Origin: Acidobacteriota bacterium
Lineage (GTDB): Bacteria; Acidobacteriota; Terriglobia; Acidiferrales; UBA7541
Direction: 5' to 3'
DNA: 64,000 bases
Assembly: GCA_003223295.1 (NCBI GenBank)
Contig: QHYM01000099.1
Span: 56,281 to 120,280, forward strand
The notes beneath the pieces were generated by a model that did not search any database, was not told where the DNA came from, and saw only the letters and a list, made by a program, of their open reading frames with translations. Below are positions 7,950 to 17,861 of the stretch, piece by piece; within the stretch, counting starts at the first letter, position 1; each line of letters begins with the position of its first letter. A program made the position numbers and the translations under genes.

Positions 7950-9755
7950 ATGCCGCCCACCGCTCAATCTCTTTGGGCCCTTTGGAGACGCCTGCGCGCA
8001 GGACAGGTGCGCATCCTCTGGCTCGTCCTCGGCGCGCTCCTGATGGTCAGCGTGCTGCCCCTGGGCCTGTATCACCGGTTGGTGCTGCAGCTCAGCCAGG
8101 ACAAACTCGTCGATACCGAGCGCGTGCAGCAGACCGACTTGGTGCGCTCCCTAGCGCAGGAAATCCAGCACTTTGAATCCAACCTGACGCAGCAACTGCT
8201 GAGTGAGCGGCAAATTCTGGACCTCACGGGCCTCATCGATAACGTGGAAGATCCCGCTGCCGAACCCAAGGTGACGCACCTGCTCGAGAACTTCGTCGAA
8301 AGCAACCCCAACACGTTCATTTACCTCACGGCAGTGGGCAAATCCGGGCGAGGCACGAGCGCGTCACAGGGAAACTTCCGCGCCGAGCAAGACCCGTTCG
8401 TGGCCAAGGCGCTGCAGCGGGCGTTTGTCACCTGCCTGCAATCGCAACAGCTCCAGGTCACCAAATTCCGTAGCGATCCGCTGGCACTGGCGCCGGACAA
8501 CCGGCCGGCTTTTGTCGTGGCTGTTCCGCTGAAAGACGTGAACGACAATTTTACGGGCATGCTGGCCGCCGTGGTTTTGCTGGACCCCATCCTTCGGCGA
8601 TTGCAGGATGCCAGCGTGCGTGGCCGCTCTGTTTTTATCGTGGACCATGACGGTCACATCGTCGCGCATCATGACACAAAGAGTTTTGTTCCTGGCGCGG
8701 ATGCGCGGGACAATCCCCTGGTTGCGCAGGTTCGCGCGCTCCCCCGGGATCTTCGCAACACCGCAACCATGCGGTTCACCGACATCGTCAAGAAACATTC
8801 TGTCGAGATGATCGGCACGTATAGCACGTTTCCCGAACTGAACTGGGCGGTCATTGCGCAGCGGCGCCTGGACGAAGCGGAAAGCGATGCCGGCGTCAAT
8901 GATATGAACCGGCAGGCGCTGCTGTTTGCCAGCATCGTGGTGCTGGCCGCGATCGTGGTTGGATATTTCTTTGCGGTGGGCATCAGCGGACCGATCCGCG
9001 GGCTCGCGGCATCCACGCGCGCCATCAGCCGCGGCGAATTTCATCAACGCTCGGTGGCTCGCGGCGCGCTGGAAATCAGCGAACTCGCCGAAAATTTCAA
9101 CAAGATGGCCGGCGACATCGAGGAATTCATCGAACGGCTGAAAGAAGCGGCGGAAGAAAACCGCGAACTGTTTATCGGCTCGATTCGCATGCTCGCGGCG
9201 GCCATCGACGAAAAAGACCCGTACACGCGCGGTCACTCGGGGCGCGTGGCGAAGTATTCGACGTTGATCGGACAAGAACTCGGGCTGTCCACCGAGGAAT
9301 TAGACAAGTTGCGCATTTCCGCGCTGCTGCATGACGTCGGAAAAATCGGCGTCGAAGATCGTGTGCTGAAAAAGCCCGGCGCGCTTACGCCCGAAGAATT
9401 CGGCTTGATGAAACAGCACACCGTGAAGGGCGCAAACATCATGCGCCCGGTTTCGCAACTGAAGGAGATGCTGCCGGGCATCGAATTGCACCACGAGCAT
9501 ATTGACGGCCGCGGCTACCCGTATGGATTGTCGGGTGCGCAGATTCCGCTGATGGCGCGCATCATCGGCGTGGCAGATACGCTCGATGCCATGACCACCA
9601 ACCGCCCGTACCAGACAGCGATGGATTTGGACTATGCGATGGAACGCATTCGCGCACTGGCCAGCACGAAGTTCGATGCGGTCGTCGTGAACGCGCTTGA
9701 ATCCGCCGTTCAGCATGGCAAGCTGCGGCTCAGCGCAGTGGAAGTACACGTCTGA
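7950..9755 (+). CDS. Membrane sensor with Cache-like, HAMP and HD-GYP domains (probable c-di-GMP phosphodiesterase)
   Basis: The protein (601 aa) has a first membrane segment at about 22-45, a periplasmic sensor region of dCache character up to about 320, and a second membrane segment at 324-345 leading into HAMP (GPIRGLAASTRAISRGEF). A linker follows, then an HD-GYP domain from about 405. The metal and catalytic residues are intact: H461-D462 in HDVGKIG, HHEHIDGRGYP at 514-524, and the upstream RGHSGRVAKYS. HD-GYP proteins hydrolyse cyclic di-GMP. The ligand sensed is not evident. Its own promoter is likely, since it follows a 116-bp gap. Confidence 0.88.
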   Translation: MPPTAQSLWALWRRLRAGQVRILWLVLGALLMVSVLPLGLYHRLVLQLSQDKLVDTERVQQTDLVRSLAQEIQHFESNLTQQLLSERQILDLTGLIDNVEDPAAEPKVTHLLENFVESNPNTFIYLTAVGKSGRGTSASQGNFRAEQDPFVAKALQRAFVTCLQSQQLQVTKFRSDPLALAPDNRPAFVVAVPLKDVNDNFTGMLAAVVLLDPILRRLQDASVRGRSVFIVDHDGHIVAHHDTKSFVPGADARDNPLVAQVRALPRDLRNTATMRFTDIVKKHSVEMIGTYSTFPELNWAVIAQRRLDEAESDAGVNDMNRQALLFASIVVLAAIVVGYFFAVGISGPIRGLAASTRAISRGEFHQRSVARGALEISELAENFNKMAGDIEEFIERLKEAAEENRELFIGSIRMLAAAIDEKDPYTRGHSGRVAKYSTLIGQELGLSTEELDKLRISALLHDVGKIGVEDRVLKKPGALTPEEFGLMKQHTVKGANIMRPVSQLKEMLPGIELHHEHIDGRGYPYGLSGAQIPLMARIIGVADTLDAMTTNRPYQTAMDLDYAMERIRALASTKFDAVVVNALESAVQHGKLRLSAVEVHV

Positions 9756-9796
9756 CCTGCTAGCCGACGAGATTGAAGCTTGTAAAAGGGCCCGAA

Positions 9797-10246
9797 ATGA
9801 AGAGAAGCAAAAAGCTGGAGATGTGGCAGGCCGCCAGTTGCCTTCTGTGCTTTATTGTTGCGTGGGCACATCTGGATGATGTCGGGGCCTCAGAGTTCAG
9901 CGGAGGCTGGCTCACGGGTCCTCTTTTCAAGATGGCCGACTACGGATGCACTCTCTTCTTTCTGTCACTCTTCCTGACGTTTTTCTCTCGGCGCATAGTA
10001 GGCATCACCACCCTCGTGGCCTCCCTTTTGTGCATGCCTTTTTATTTGTGCTTCTTCGTTCCAGGCACGTTCCGTAGGATTTTCAGAGAGGAGTATTCGG
10101 TCCCCCTACAAACGAGCTTTGTCTGGAACACATGGGTGGTCATGGGAATCCTTTCTCTCTTACTCGGGATAGTCGTCAATCTTCGCTGCCTTGCTGTGGC
10201 TGATTGCCAGAACACTCCTGCTCCCGATCACTGGGAGACCACTTAG
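9797..10246 (+). CDS. Small multi-spanning membrane protein, unknown function
   Basis: About 149 aa from the ATG at 9797; the frame is open from a TTG at 9773. At least four hydrophobic stretches are seen (CLLCFIVAWAHL, YGCTLFFLSLFLTFF, GITTLVASLLCMPFYLCFFV, VVMGILSLLLGIVVNL). I recognise no family. It sits between the HD-GYP gene and ftsY and is less GC-rich than its neighbours, with more phenylalanine and cysteine. It could be a recent acquisition or a fast-evolving membrane protein. Confidence 0.55.
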   Translation: MKRSKKLEMWQAASCLLCFIVAWAHLDDVGASEFSGGWLTGPLFKMADYGCTLFFLSLFLTFFSRRIVGITTLVASLLCMPFYLCFFVPGTFRRIFREEYSVPLQTSFVWNTWVVMGILSLLLGIVVNLRCLAVADCQNTPAPDHWETT

Positions 10247-10261
10247 TTCGTCAGCCGCATC

Positions 10262-10270
10262 TGCTACAAT
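10262..10270 (+). promoter_or_regulatory. Extended -10 promoter candidate for ftsY
   Basis: TGCTACAAT fits an extended -10 (TG-N-TACAAT), 35 bp before the ftsY ATG. No good -35 is present at the usual distance, as expected for extended -10 promoters. Confidence 0.4.
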
Positions 10271-10304
10271 TTCAAGTTGCGTTAGTTGAGATGGGCGCGA
10301 CTGT

Positions 10305-11276
10305 ATGATCTCGCTGTTTGGAAAAAACGAGCCAGAGCCGACGTTTCTCGAGAAGCTGAAGAAGTCCGTCAGCAAGACGAAGGCGGCGCTCTCCGAGACC
10401 GTTGACACGATTCTGCTCGGCGAACGTAAGATCGATCCCTCGCTCCTCAAGAATCTGGAAACGGCGCTGCTTTCTGCCGATCTCGGAGTTAAGCCCACGC
10501 GCGAAATTCTCGACGCGATTCGCGAAAAAATGGATCGCAATGCGCTTTCTGACGCCGCGCAGCTGAAGCGCGAAATCAAGTCCCACATTGTTCGCATTCT
10601 GAACGCATCGGCAAGACCGGACGTGGCCGGCGCGGGCGGCGCCGCGACTTCGTCAAACCATGCCGGGACGCGCGTGATGTTCATCGTCGGCGTGAACGGA
10701 GCGGGCAAAACCACGAGCATCGGCAAGCTGGCCAACCGGCTGCGGCAGGAGGACCGCAGCGTGGTGCTTTGCGCCGCGGACACGTTTCGTGCCGCGGCCA
10801 TCGAGCAGCTCGAAATCTGGGCGCAGCGCAATGGCATAGAGGTCGTCAAACAGAAATCCGGCGCTGACCCCGCCGCCGTGGTCTACGACGCAGTGGCCGC
10901 GGCCAAGGCGCGCGCGGCCGATGTGGTGATCGTGGATACTGCGGGCCGGCTGCACACCAAATCGAACTTGATGGCCGAGCTCGAAAAAATGAAGCGCACA
11001 GCCGCCAAAGTGATTCCCGGCGCGCCACACGATGTCCTGCTGGTTCTCGACGCGACCACCGGTCAAAATGGCCTGGCGCAAGCGCGCGAATTCACTTCGA
11101 CGGTCGGCGTAACAGGAATTATTCTCACCAAGCTCGACGGCACGGCCAAAGGCGGAATCGTGGTGGCCATCTCACGCGAACTGGGCCTGCCGATTCGCTT
11201 TGTCGGCACGGGCGAACAGATCAACGACCTGGTGCCCTTCGACGCCGAAGCGTACGCAAATTCCCTTTTCGATTAA
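10305..11276 (+). CDS. ftsY: Signal recognition particle receptor FtsY
   Basis: FtsY is the SRP-type GTPase that docks ribosome-SRP complexes at the membrane. The NG domain is complete: a helical N domain ([18 protein letters not shown]...LLSADLG), P-loop [31 protein letters not shown] and [10 protein letters not shown]. At 323 aa it lacks the long acidic A domain of E. coli FtsY, as in many bacteria. The following ribD starts four bases after its stop, so the two are probably co-transcribed. Confidence 0.95.
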   Translation: MISLFGKNEPEPTFLEKLKKSVSKTKAALSETVDTILLGERKIDPSLLKNLETALLSADLGVKPTREILDAIREKMDRNALSDAAQLKREIKSHIVRILNASARPDVAGAGGAATSSNHAGTRVMFIVGVNGAGKTTSIGKLANRLRQEDRSVVLCAADTFRAAAIEQLEIWAQRNGIEVVKQKSGADPAAVVYDAVAAAKARAADVVIVDTAGRLHTKSNLMAELEKMKRTAAKVIPGAPHDVLLVLDATTGQNGLAQAREFTSTVGVTGIILTKLDGTAKGGIVVAISRELGLPIRFVGTGEQINDLVPFDAEAYANSLFD

Positions 11277-11279
11277 ATC

Positions 11280-12413
11280 GTGAACGAACACGACACTCGC
11301 TTCATGCAACACTCGCTGGCGCTCGCACGCAAAGGCGTGGGTTTGGCCAGCCCAAATCCCACTGTGGGCTGCGTCATTGTCCGAGATGGCCAGATTGTCG
11401 GGGAAGGCTTTCATCAACACGAATGGCGCGACCATGCGGAAATCGTGGCGCTGAAATCAGCGAAAGAAAGGGCGCACGGCGCGACATTGTATGTGACTCT
11501 GGAGCCTTGTAATCACAAAGGACGCACGGGCCCGTGCACTGAAGCGATCATCTCGGCAGGTGTGCAGCGCGTCGTCGCCGCGATGCAAGATCCGAATCCC
11601 CTCAATTCCGGCCGCGGCTTCGCCCGGCTGGGCCAGGCAGGCATCGAAGTAGTCACCGACATTTGCGAAGAAGAGGCGCGGCGCCTGAATGAGGCGTTTG
11701 CCTGCTGGATTCGAACGAAGAAACCTTTTGTAATATTGAAGGCCGCATTGACACTCGATGGGCAGCTCGCTCTGCCGCAATCAAGAAAAACAAAGACGAA
11801 GAACTCCGGCAAACGTAGTGGATCCGAGTGGATCACTTCCGAGGAGTCGCGCGCCGAAGTCCAGCGCATGCGCCACGCGTCGGACGCACTGCTCACCGGA
11901 ATCGGGACGATCCTTTCAGATGATCCGCTGCTGACGGATCGCAGCGGCCTGCCGCGCCGCAGGCGCCTGCTTCGCGTCGTGCTCGATTCGAAACTGCGGC
12001 TGCCGCCGAAATCGCGTATCGTCGAGACGGCGGATGACGATCTCCTCGTCTTTACCGCGGTTTCGCTCAAGTCCCCCAAGGCGCGGAAATTGCAGAACGC
12101 CGGCGTGGAAATTGTTCAAGTCAAAACGCGAAACAAACGCATCGATTTGCAATCTGTTCCTGCCGAGCTCGGCCGCCGCGAAATTCTCAGTGTCTTGTTG
12201 GAGGCCGGTCCCACGCTGAACGGCGCGGCCCTAGCTGGTGGCATCGTTCACAAGCTCTTTCTCTTCTACGCGCCGAAAATTGCAGGAGAAAACACGGTGC
12301 CCCTCGCCCTGGCTCCCAATTTAGTTCTTCCACACCTGCGCAATATCCGCACCCAGGAATTTGGCCCCGACATCGCTGTCGAAGCGTACCTGAGTGACGT
12401 TTTTCAGGATTGA
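11280..12413 (+). CDS. ribD: Bifunctional riboflavin biosynthesis deaminase/reductase RibD
   Basis: RibD performs the second and third steps from GTP to riboflavin. The N-terminal deaminase domain has the zinc site H52-A-E54 and C77...C86 (PCNHKGRTGPC). The C-terminal reductase follows from about residue 150, with WITSEESRAEVQRMRHASDALLTGIGT. A lysine/serine-rich insert (SRKTKTKNSGKRSG) lengthens the loop just before WIT. The start is a GTG four bases past the ftsY stop. The other rib genes in the window, ribE and ribBA, are at separate places. Confidence 0.93.
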   Translation: MNEHDTRFMQHSLALARKGVGLASPNPTVGCVIVRDGQIVGEGFHQHEWRDHAEIVALKSAKERAHGATLYVTLEPCNHKGRTGPCTEAIISAGVQRVVAAMQDPNPLNSGRGFARLGQAGIEVVTDICEEEARRLNEAFACWIRTKKPFVILKAALTLDGQLALPQSRKTKTKNSGKRSGSEWITSEESRAEVQRMRHASDALLTGIGTILSDDPLLTDRSGLPRRRRLLRVVLDSKLRLPPKSRIVETADDDLLVFTAVSLKSPKARKLQNAGVEIVQVKTRNKRIDLQSVPAELGRREILSVLLEAGPTLNGAALAGGIVHKLFLFYAPKIAGENTVPLALAPNLVLPHLRNIRTQEFGPDIAVEAYLSDVFQD

Positions 12414-12438
12414 CTTGTTGGTTTAACCTGAACATACT
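12410..12438 (+). promoter_or_regulatory. Sigma70-like promoter for the secreted TPR gene
   Basis: TTGACT, 17-bp spacer, CATACT. It overlaps the ribD stop codon and lies about 70 bp before the ATG of the following TPR gene, which has its own AAGGAG ribosome site. This suggests separate transcription from ribD. Confidence 0.5.
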
Positions 12439-12509
12439 CCAATCAAGCACTTTTGGAATTTGTCTTTCCCCGGTTTGACACTTCTGTAATAGAGCAAGGA
12501 GTGAGTTTC

Positions 12510-14147
12510 ATGCGCCGCGTTCCGATTTTCTTCGCCGTTCTGCTTTGTTCTGTATCCCTGTCTTTGGCCGCCCAAGAACACCATCACGAACTCTCCGCGG
12601 AAGAGGTGGGCTCGGTCCATTTCCTGACTTCCTGCACCAAGACGGTTGAGCTGAGCTTCGACCGCGCCGTGGCCCTGCTGCACTCTTTCCAGTACGAGCA
12701 GGCGCGAGAAGCGTTCGGCGAAATCGCCAAACAGGATCCATCCTGCGCAATGGCGCAGTGGGGCGTGGCCATGTCGCACTACCATGGTTTGTGGAAGAAC
12801 GGCGACACCAGCGCGGGCAGAGCAGCGCTTAGAAAAGCTCAACGAATCGCAGCTTCCAACGTGGCCACCACGAAGCGCGAGAAGGCGTACATTGACGCCT
12901 TGGCGGAAGTGTATGCAGAAGACGTCAACGACACTACTGCCTATGACCGCGGCAAAGGCGCTTCTCTCCATGACCTAGCTTTCGAGAAGAAGATGGGCGA
13001 ATTGCAAGCCGCTTACCCCGACGATACGGAGGCCGCGATTTTTCATGCACTCACGCTTTACATCGTCGCTCCCAAGACGGACAAGACCTTCGCGAATCAT
13101 CGCCGTTGCGGTGAGATCCTCCAACCCATTTTCCCGAAGCAGCCCGACCATCCCGGCATCGCCCACTACATCATCCATTGCTATGACAATGCGGTCCTCG
13201 CAGAAAAGGGCCTTGCTGCCGCACGCCTGTACGCCAAAATTGCGCCCGCTTCGGCTCATGCCAACCACATGCCTTCCCACATTTTCACGCGTGTCGGATC
13301 CTGGGACGAATCCATCAGCTCGAATATCAAGTCGGCGCAGCTCGCGGCCGCGGCGGAGCCTACTTCGCAGAACGGTGAAGCTCGTGACCAGCACCTCCAT
13401 GCCCTGGATTATCTCGAATATGCGTATTTGCAAAGCGGCCGCGTGAAACAGGCCATGACCGTGCTGGACGAGGTGAATACTCTGTCACCGGTTCCGGGGC
13501 TCACGCTGACGGGCGACTACGCGTTTGCCGCCATTCCGGCTCGCGCGGCGATCGAGCTGGGCAATTGGGAGCAGGCCAGTAAATTAACCGTAAGAAAAGG
13601 CGCGGTGCCGTGGGCCGAAGCCATCACTTGGGCAGCCATTGGTGAGGGAAGCGCGCGCGCAGGAAATCTGGAGCGCGCCGCCAACGCCGTGCAGACGCTT
13701 GCTTCATTGCGCGACGCGACCTCGAAGCTGAACAATGTTTACTGGGCGAATCAGATCGAAGTGCAGCGGCGAGAGGTCGAGGCGTGGATTGCGGAAAAAA
13801 CCGGCAACAAGAATGAGGTTATTTCCAAGATGCGATCCGCCGTGGAGCTCGAGGAAAGCATGGACAAGGACGCGGTTACGCCCGGGGCCATCACGCCTGC
13901 CAGAGAAATGCTGGCGGAACTGTTTTCGCTGGAGAATCAGCCGCAACAGTCTCTCGCGGAATATGAAGCCGTGCTCAAGGTGGCACCGAACCGCTTCAAT
14001 GCTGTTTACGGTGCCGCGCGCGCCGCGGAAGCTTCCGGAAGCAGCGTGGTCGCCAAGCGTTATTACCAGAAACTGACGGAAATCGCGCCCGGAGACGAGC
14101 GACCAAAAGCTCCCGTGAAAGTCGCATCTACTTCTTCATCGAACTGA
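12510..14147 (+). CDS. Secreted TPR-repeat protein
   Basis: A 545-aa protein starting with a signal peptide (RRVPIFFAVLLCSVSLSLAAQ) and a short His-rich stretch (EHHHE). I chose the ATG at 12510 because AAGGAGTGA stands just upstream; the frame extends to 12453 without a site. Tetratricopeptide-like helices run through most of the protein (ALLHSFQYEQAREAFGEIAKQDPSCAMAQWGVAMSHY is a clear repeat with flanks). Similar proteins are common in Acidobacteriota and have no fixed function; a periplasmic scaffold is a fair guess. It converges on the alcohol dehydrogenase gene with a six-base gap. Confidence 0.75.
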   Translation: MRRVPIFFAVLLCSVSLSLAAQEHHHELSAEEVGSVHFLTSCTKTVELSFDRAVALLHSFQYEQAREAFGEIAKQDPSCAMAQWGVAMSHYHGLWKNGDTSAGRAALRKAQRIAASNVATTKREKAYIDALAEVYAEDVNDTTAYDRGKGASLHDLAFEKKMGELQAAYPDDTEAAIFHALTLYIVAPKTDKTFANHRRCGEILQPIFPKQPDHPGIAHYIIHCYDNAVLAEKGLAAARLYAKIAPASAHANHMPSHIFTRVGSWDESISSNIKSAQLAAAAEPTSQNGEARDQHLHALDYLEYAYLQSGRVKQAMTVLDEVNTLSPVPGLTLTGDYAFAAIPARAAIELGNWEQASKLTVRKGAVPWAEAITWAAIGEGSARAGNLERAANAVQTLASLRDATSKLNNVYWANQIEVQRREVEAWIAEKTGNKNEVISKMRSAVELEESMDKDAVTPGAITPAREMLAELFSLENQPQQSLAEYEAVLKVAPNRFNAVYGAARAAEASGSSVVAKRYYQKLTEIAPGDERPKAPVKVASTSSSN

Positions 14148-14152
14148 GAAAC

Positions 14153-15154
14153 TCACTCGCTCACGCGAAGAACCGCGGCCCCAGGAATGGCGTCATTCTT
14201 GAGGGCATTCAGCGCACGATTGGCATCACGCAACGGAAAAATCCGCACGCGCGTCTGAATCGGGATTTCCGCAGCAACGCGAAGAAAATCCTCGCCATCC
14301 TGGCGCGTGTTATTAGTCACACTGCGCATCATCCGCTCTTGATACAACAGATCGTAATTGAACGACGGAATCGCGCTCATGTGAATGCCACCCAGCACCA
14401 GAAGGCCACCCTTCTTTAGCGCCTTGAGCGCGGCAGGGACGATTTCTCCAGCGGGCGCGAAAACGATCGCCGCATCCAGCTTCTTTGGAGGTTCATCAAA
14501 TGTTCCGCCCGCCCACTTCGCTCCGAGTTCCATTGCCAGCCTCTGATGACGCGCATCGCGCGTGGAAGCGTAGACTTCCACGTTCCAGTGCCGTGCCACC
14601 TGAATCGCCACATGCGCGGCCGCTCCGAAGCCGTAAAAGCCCAGACTTCCTCCAGGCTTGATGGCCGAAAGCCGCAGACATCGAAATCCAATGATTCCTG
14701 CGCAAAGGAGCGGCGCTGCTTGCTCGTCGGGAAAGCCTTTCGGAATAGCGTAAGCAAAATTCTCGGGCGCGACGATGTACTCGGCATAGCCGCCGTTCAC
14801 GCTGTAGCCGGTGAACTCCGGGCTGTCGCACAGATTCTCCGCTCCTGCGCGGCAGTATTCGCAAGTTCCATCGGTCTTATGCAGCCAGGCAATCCCGACG
14901 CGCGCTCCGATCTCGAAACGTTGTGAATTCTTGCCCAGCTTTTCGACCGTGCCAACCACCTGGTGGCCGGGAATGACCGGCGACTTGCGCGGCGGCAATT
15001 CGCCCTCAATCACATGCAAATCCGTGCGGCACACGCCGCAGGCATGCACGCGCACCCGCACTTCTCCTTCATCCGGCGTCGGAACAGCGACTTCAGCAAA
15101 TTCCAGCGGATTCGTTTCCACTTTCGCCGGCGCTGGCAAAAAACAGGCCTTCAT
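14153..15154 (-). CDS. Zinc-dependent alcohol dehydrogenase family protein
   Basis: A medium-chain dehydrogenase/reductase of 333 aa. Catalytic zinc ligands are C42 (GVCRTD) and H64 (GHQVVG); the cofactor-binding region around [18 protein letters not shown] follows the usual Rossmann layout. In the structural-zinc loop ([17 protein letters not shown]) C98, C101 and C109 occupy positions two to four, while position one is D95 instead of Cys. The [10 protein letters not shown] pattern suggests a subfamily with a Cys-to-Asp swap rather than a mutation. Substrate unknown, probably an aldehyde or primary alcohol. It is divergent from ribE. Confidence 0.85.
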   Translation of the reverse strand: MKACFLPAPAKVETNPLEFAEVAVPTPDEGEVRVRVHACGVCRTDLHVIEGELPPRKSPVIPGHQVVGTVEKLGKNSQRFEIGARVGIAWLHKTDGTCEYCRAGAENLCDSPEFTGYSVNGGYAEYIVAPENFAYAIPKGFPDEQAAPLLCAGIIGFRCLRLSAIKPGGSLGFYGFGAAAHVAIQVARHWNVEVYASTRDARHQRLAMELGAKWAGGTFDEPPKKLDAAIVFAPAGEIVPAALKALKKGGLLVLGGIHMSAIPSFNYDLLYQERMMRSVTNNTRQDGEDFLRVAAEIPIQTRVRIFPLRDANRALNALKNDAIPGAAVLRVSE

Positions 15155-15259
15155 CGCAAGACCTCCGACAGACGCAGCAAGCTTTTCGGCTCCAGTCTAG
15201 TGCTTTCGGCCTTCCGCGCGAAATGCTGTACACTCGTCGCAGGGGCGGAGCAAGCAACT

Positions 15260-15919
15260 GTGTTTACTGGCATCGTCGAGCATCAGGGAACCATCGAAGC
15301 TCTCGATCTTCATCGCAATGGCGGCCGCGTCACCATTCATGCGCCATCCCTCGGGCCTTCGCTCGCTGTCGCGAACAGCATCGCGGTGAATGGATGTTGC
15401 CTGACGATCGTGGGAATCCACAACGGACGTTTCGCCGCCGATCTCTCCGGCGAAACGCTGGGCAAAACTTCCTTCGGCGCCGAAAGCGTCGGCCTTCGGG
15501 TCGGCTCGCGCGTCAATCTCGAGCAGCCTCTTACGGCAGGCAAAGAATTCGGCGGCCACTTTGTCCTCGGACACGTCGACACGGTCGGGCGTGTGACGCA
15601 CCTGACGCCTGAAGGCGAAAACTGGTGGTATGGCGTAAGCGTACCTGAGGATTTTGCCCGCTACATTGTTCGGAAAGGCTCGATCACTATTGACGGCATC
15701 AGCCTCACAGTCGCGCGCTGGCACAACGACATCGCGGAGGCTGCCATCATTCCCTATACCTACGATCACACCAACATCCGCGATCGCAAGCCCGGCGACG
15801 CCGTCAACCTCGAAGGCGACATCCTGGGAAAATATATCGAGCGCTACCTCGAATCGCGCAGCGCGTCTGGCCCTTCTTCCCCTCTCACGATCGAGGAGCT
15901 TGTCCGGCAGGGATTCTAG
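15260..15919 (+). CDS. ribE: Riboflavin synthase alpha chain RibE
   Basis: This enzyme dismutates two 6,7-dimethyl-8-ribityllumazines to riboflavin. Two lumazine-binding repeats are visible: MFTGIVEHQGTIEALD...SIAVNGCCLTIV and, from about residue 98, a second repeat with HFVLGHVDTVGRV...SITIDGISLTV. The frame is open far upstream across the adh gene; I start at the GTG at 15260 because FTGIVE is the invariant N-terminus of the family. The 219-aa length is normal. No FMN riboswitch motif is seen upstream. Confidence 0.93.
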   Translation: MFTGIVEHQGTIEALDLHRNGGRVTIHAPSLGPSLAVANSIAVNGCCLTIVGIHNGRFAADLSGETLGKTSFGAESVGLRVGSRVNLEQPLTAGKEFGGHFVLGHVDTVGRVTHLTPEGENWWYGVSVPEDFARYIVRKGSITIDGISLTVARWHNDIAEAAIIPYTYDHTNIRDRKPGDAVNLEGDILGKYIERYLESRSASGPSSPLTIEELVRQGF

Positions 15920-15935
15920 AAGCCCCAGGCAGCAA

Positions 15936-16334
15936 TCAAGACTTCTTCTTGGCCGGTACGTCGCACATTGCGCGGCCTTTTTCGAGCAGCTTCAAGGAGT
16001 CGACGCGCAACGTTTTGCTTTGTTCATCCACAGTGCTGATGACTTCCACGTAGTCTCCAATGCTCTCCGTTGCCGCGTCCTGGTTGGTTATCGTCAGCAA
16101 CCACTTGTGGTCAGAATCGACGAAGACAATTCTCTTCCCTTCGTGCACACACTTCTTGGCACAATCGGGATTTGTTCCCGTGTACACATCCGAGGAAGCT
16201 CTTCCACCGGCGCAACCTTCGTCGGAAAGCCATCCGCGCAACACTGTCTTTCCCGCATTTTGCCCTTGTTGAGCTGAAAAGGAAGCGCAAACTACCAGGC
16301 TGGCTAGAAGAACGAACAGTCCGAATCGTTTCAT
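15936..16334 (-). CDS. Small secreted cysteine-containing protein (DUF5818-like)
   Basis: A 132-aa protein with a signal peptide (MKRFGLFVLLASLVVCASFSAQ). The mature part has GWLSDEGCAGG, then NPDCAKKCVHEGKRIVFVD and a region resembling a small OB-like or beta domain (WLLTITNQDAA...GDYVEVISTV). The pattern 'SDExC ... CAxxCVxxGxxxVFVD' is one I associate with short secreted proteins of Acidobacteriota, sometimes labelled DUF5818; this label is from memory and uncertain. The start follows the signal peptide; the frame is open eight codons further upstream. Function unknown. Confidence 0.65.
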   Translation of the reverse strand: MKRFGLFVLLASLVVCASFSAQQGQNAGKTVLRGWLSDEGCAGGRASSDVYTGTNPDCAKKCVHEGKRIVFVDSDHKWLLTITNQDAATESIGDYVEVISTVDEQSKTLRVDSLKLLEKGRAMCDVPAKKKS

Positions 16335-16424
16335 AAGCCCTCCCGCGCTGCGGCACAAGCCTGCATCGCAGAGCGATTATGCCACACGAAAGTTGTATGC
16401 GATTTCAGAAGGAACCGCTGAGGC

Positions 16425-17861
16425 TCAAGTCGCTCCTGGCTGCTTCGAGCGCGCCCCACGGAAATAAAGGATCAATCCCAGCGCCAGCGAACCTGCGGTC
16501 CAACTCACAACTTTAAAGAGAAAAGCCCCGCGATTTGCTGATTCACCCGGAGGATACAAGGAAACGCCAATCGACAGCAGAGTGACCACAAAACCAAGCC
16601 CGCTAGCTATCCACACCCCCAGCTTCCCGCCAGGAACCAGAACGGCGTGCGGATTTTCTGCACGGTCCTTTCTTCCTGCCAGCTTTATTGCAGCAGCAAA
16701 CATGTAGAGAAATGGAATGAAGTACAAAATGATCGCCGCATCAATGAGCACCTGATAGGCGCCGCGCGTCGTTTCGTTAATCTGGCTCACGCGCAGCACC
16801 ACTGCGGACACGACAGCTTGCACCAGAATCGAAACATACGGTGTGCCCCAGCGCGGATGAATCTTTCCAAACGCTTTTGGCAGATAACGATCGACTCCCA
16901 CAACAAATGGAACCCGGGCGATGCCCGCTACCGTGCTTCCCACTCCCCCCGCATTCCCCACAGTGACCAGCATTGCTGCCAATACCCCGAAAAATCCAAT
17001 CTTCAAAGCCACGGAGGCAACTGTAATTGCATGAAACACGCCGCTCTTCGGATCCACGTCTCCCAACGGCACCAGAGCCAGCACGCTAACCGTCCCTGTG
17101 ATGTACATGGCGGCGATGAGCGCACCAGCACCGAGCGCGGCGCGAGGCAGAGTGCGTCTGGGATCCCGGATTTCTCCGCTCATCGCCGAAACGAGCTCGA
17201 GCCCTGTGAACGCAAACGCAATCTGCGACCAGAAATTCACGGTGTCCCAGTTCCACACCGGCATCATGTTGGACCACGTGAACCGCGTCACCGAACCATG
17301 TCGCAGCCACATACTTCCCGCAAGCGCCGTCAGCATCAACAGCGGCAAGTAGGTCGAAACGCCTCCCGCGTTCTGCAGCCACTTCCCAACGTTCAGACCG
17401 ATAATGTTCAGCCACACGGCAACAAGCAGCAATGCATACGATCCGATCTCCAGGTAGAGGCGGTTCTGCGACAAGACGACGCCTTTACCGCCAAGCACGT
17501 AAGCGCTCATGGAGACGCTGGCGAGCAGTAGTCCGGGAAAATAAAAAACGGTGTAAATCCAGTAGTTCCATCCAGCGACGAAACCATGAAAATCTCCGAA
17601 CGCCTCTTTGGACCAAACATACAACCCGCCTTCTTCGGGAAAACGTGAAGAAAGCTCGTTGATGATCAACGCCATGGGCAGAAAGAAGAAAGCCGCGGCC
17701 AGCACCCATAAACTAATCGAGGATGTGCCGTTGTGCGCCGCGGCGGCGATCCAGCGCGGCCCCAGGACGGTGGCAATGTTGAAGAGCAGAACGTCCCAGA
17801 ACCCCATTTCTTTGCGAAGCTGCGTGATGGAGTCGGGAGAGCCGTTCGCGGCCGGGCTCAC
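16425..17861 (-). CDS. APC-superfamily amino acid permease
   Basis: A 478-aa inner-membrane transporter with about 12 hydrophobic segments. The first helix region (MGFWDVLLFNIATVLGPRWIAAAA) and the following LPMALIINELSSRFPEEGGLYVWSKEAFGDFHGF match the amino acid-polyamine-organocation layout, with EEGGLYVW as the best-kept motif. Substrate cannot be read from the sequence. Its ATG overlaps the stop of the ABC ATPase gene (ATGA), so the two are translationally coupled in the minus-strand operon. Confidence 0.85.
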   Translation of the reverse strand: MSPAANGSPDSITQLRKEMGFWDVLLFNIATVLGPRWIAAAAHNGTSSISLWVLAAAFFFLPMALIINELSSRFPEEGGLYVWSKEAFGDFHGFVAGWNYWIYTVFYFPGLLLASVSMSAYVLGGKGVVLSQNRLYLEIGSYALLLVAVWLNIIGLNVGKWLQNAGGVSTYLPLLMLTALAGSMWLRHGSVTRFTWSNMMPVWNWDTVNFWSQIAFAFTGLELVSAMSGEIRDPRRTLPRAALGAGALIAAMYITGTVSVLALVPLGDVDPKSGVFHAITVASVALKIGFFGVLAAMLVTVGNAGGVGSTVAGIARVPFVVGVDRYLPKAFGKIHPRWGTPYVSILVQAVVSAVVLRVSQINETTRGAYQVLIDAAIILYFIPFLYMFAAAIKLAGRKDRAENPHAVLVPGGKLGVWIASGLGFVVTLLSIGVSLYPPGESANRGAFLFKVVSWTAGSLALGLILYFRGARSKQPGAT

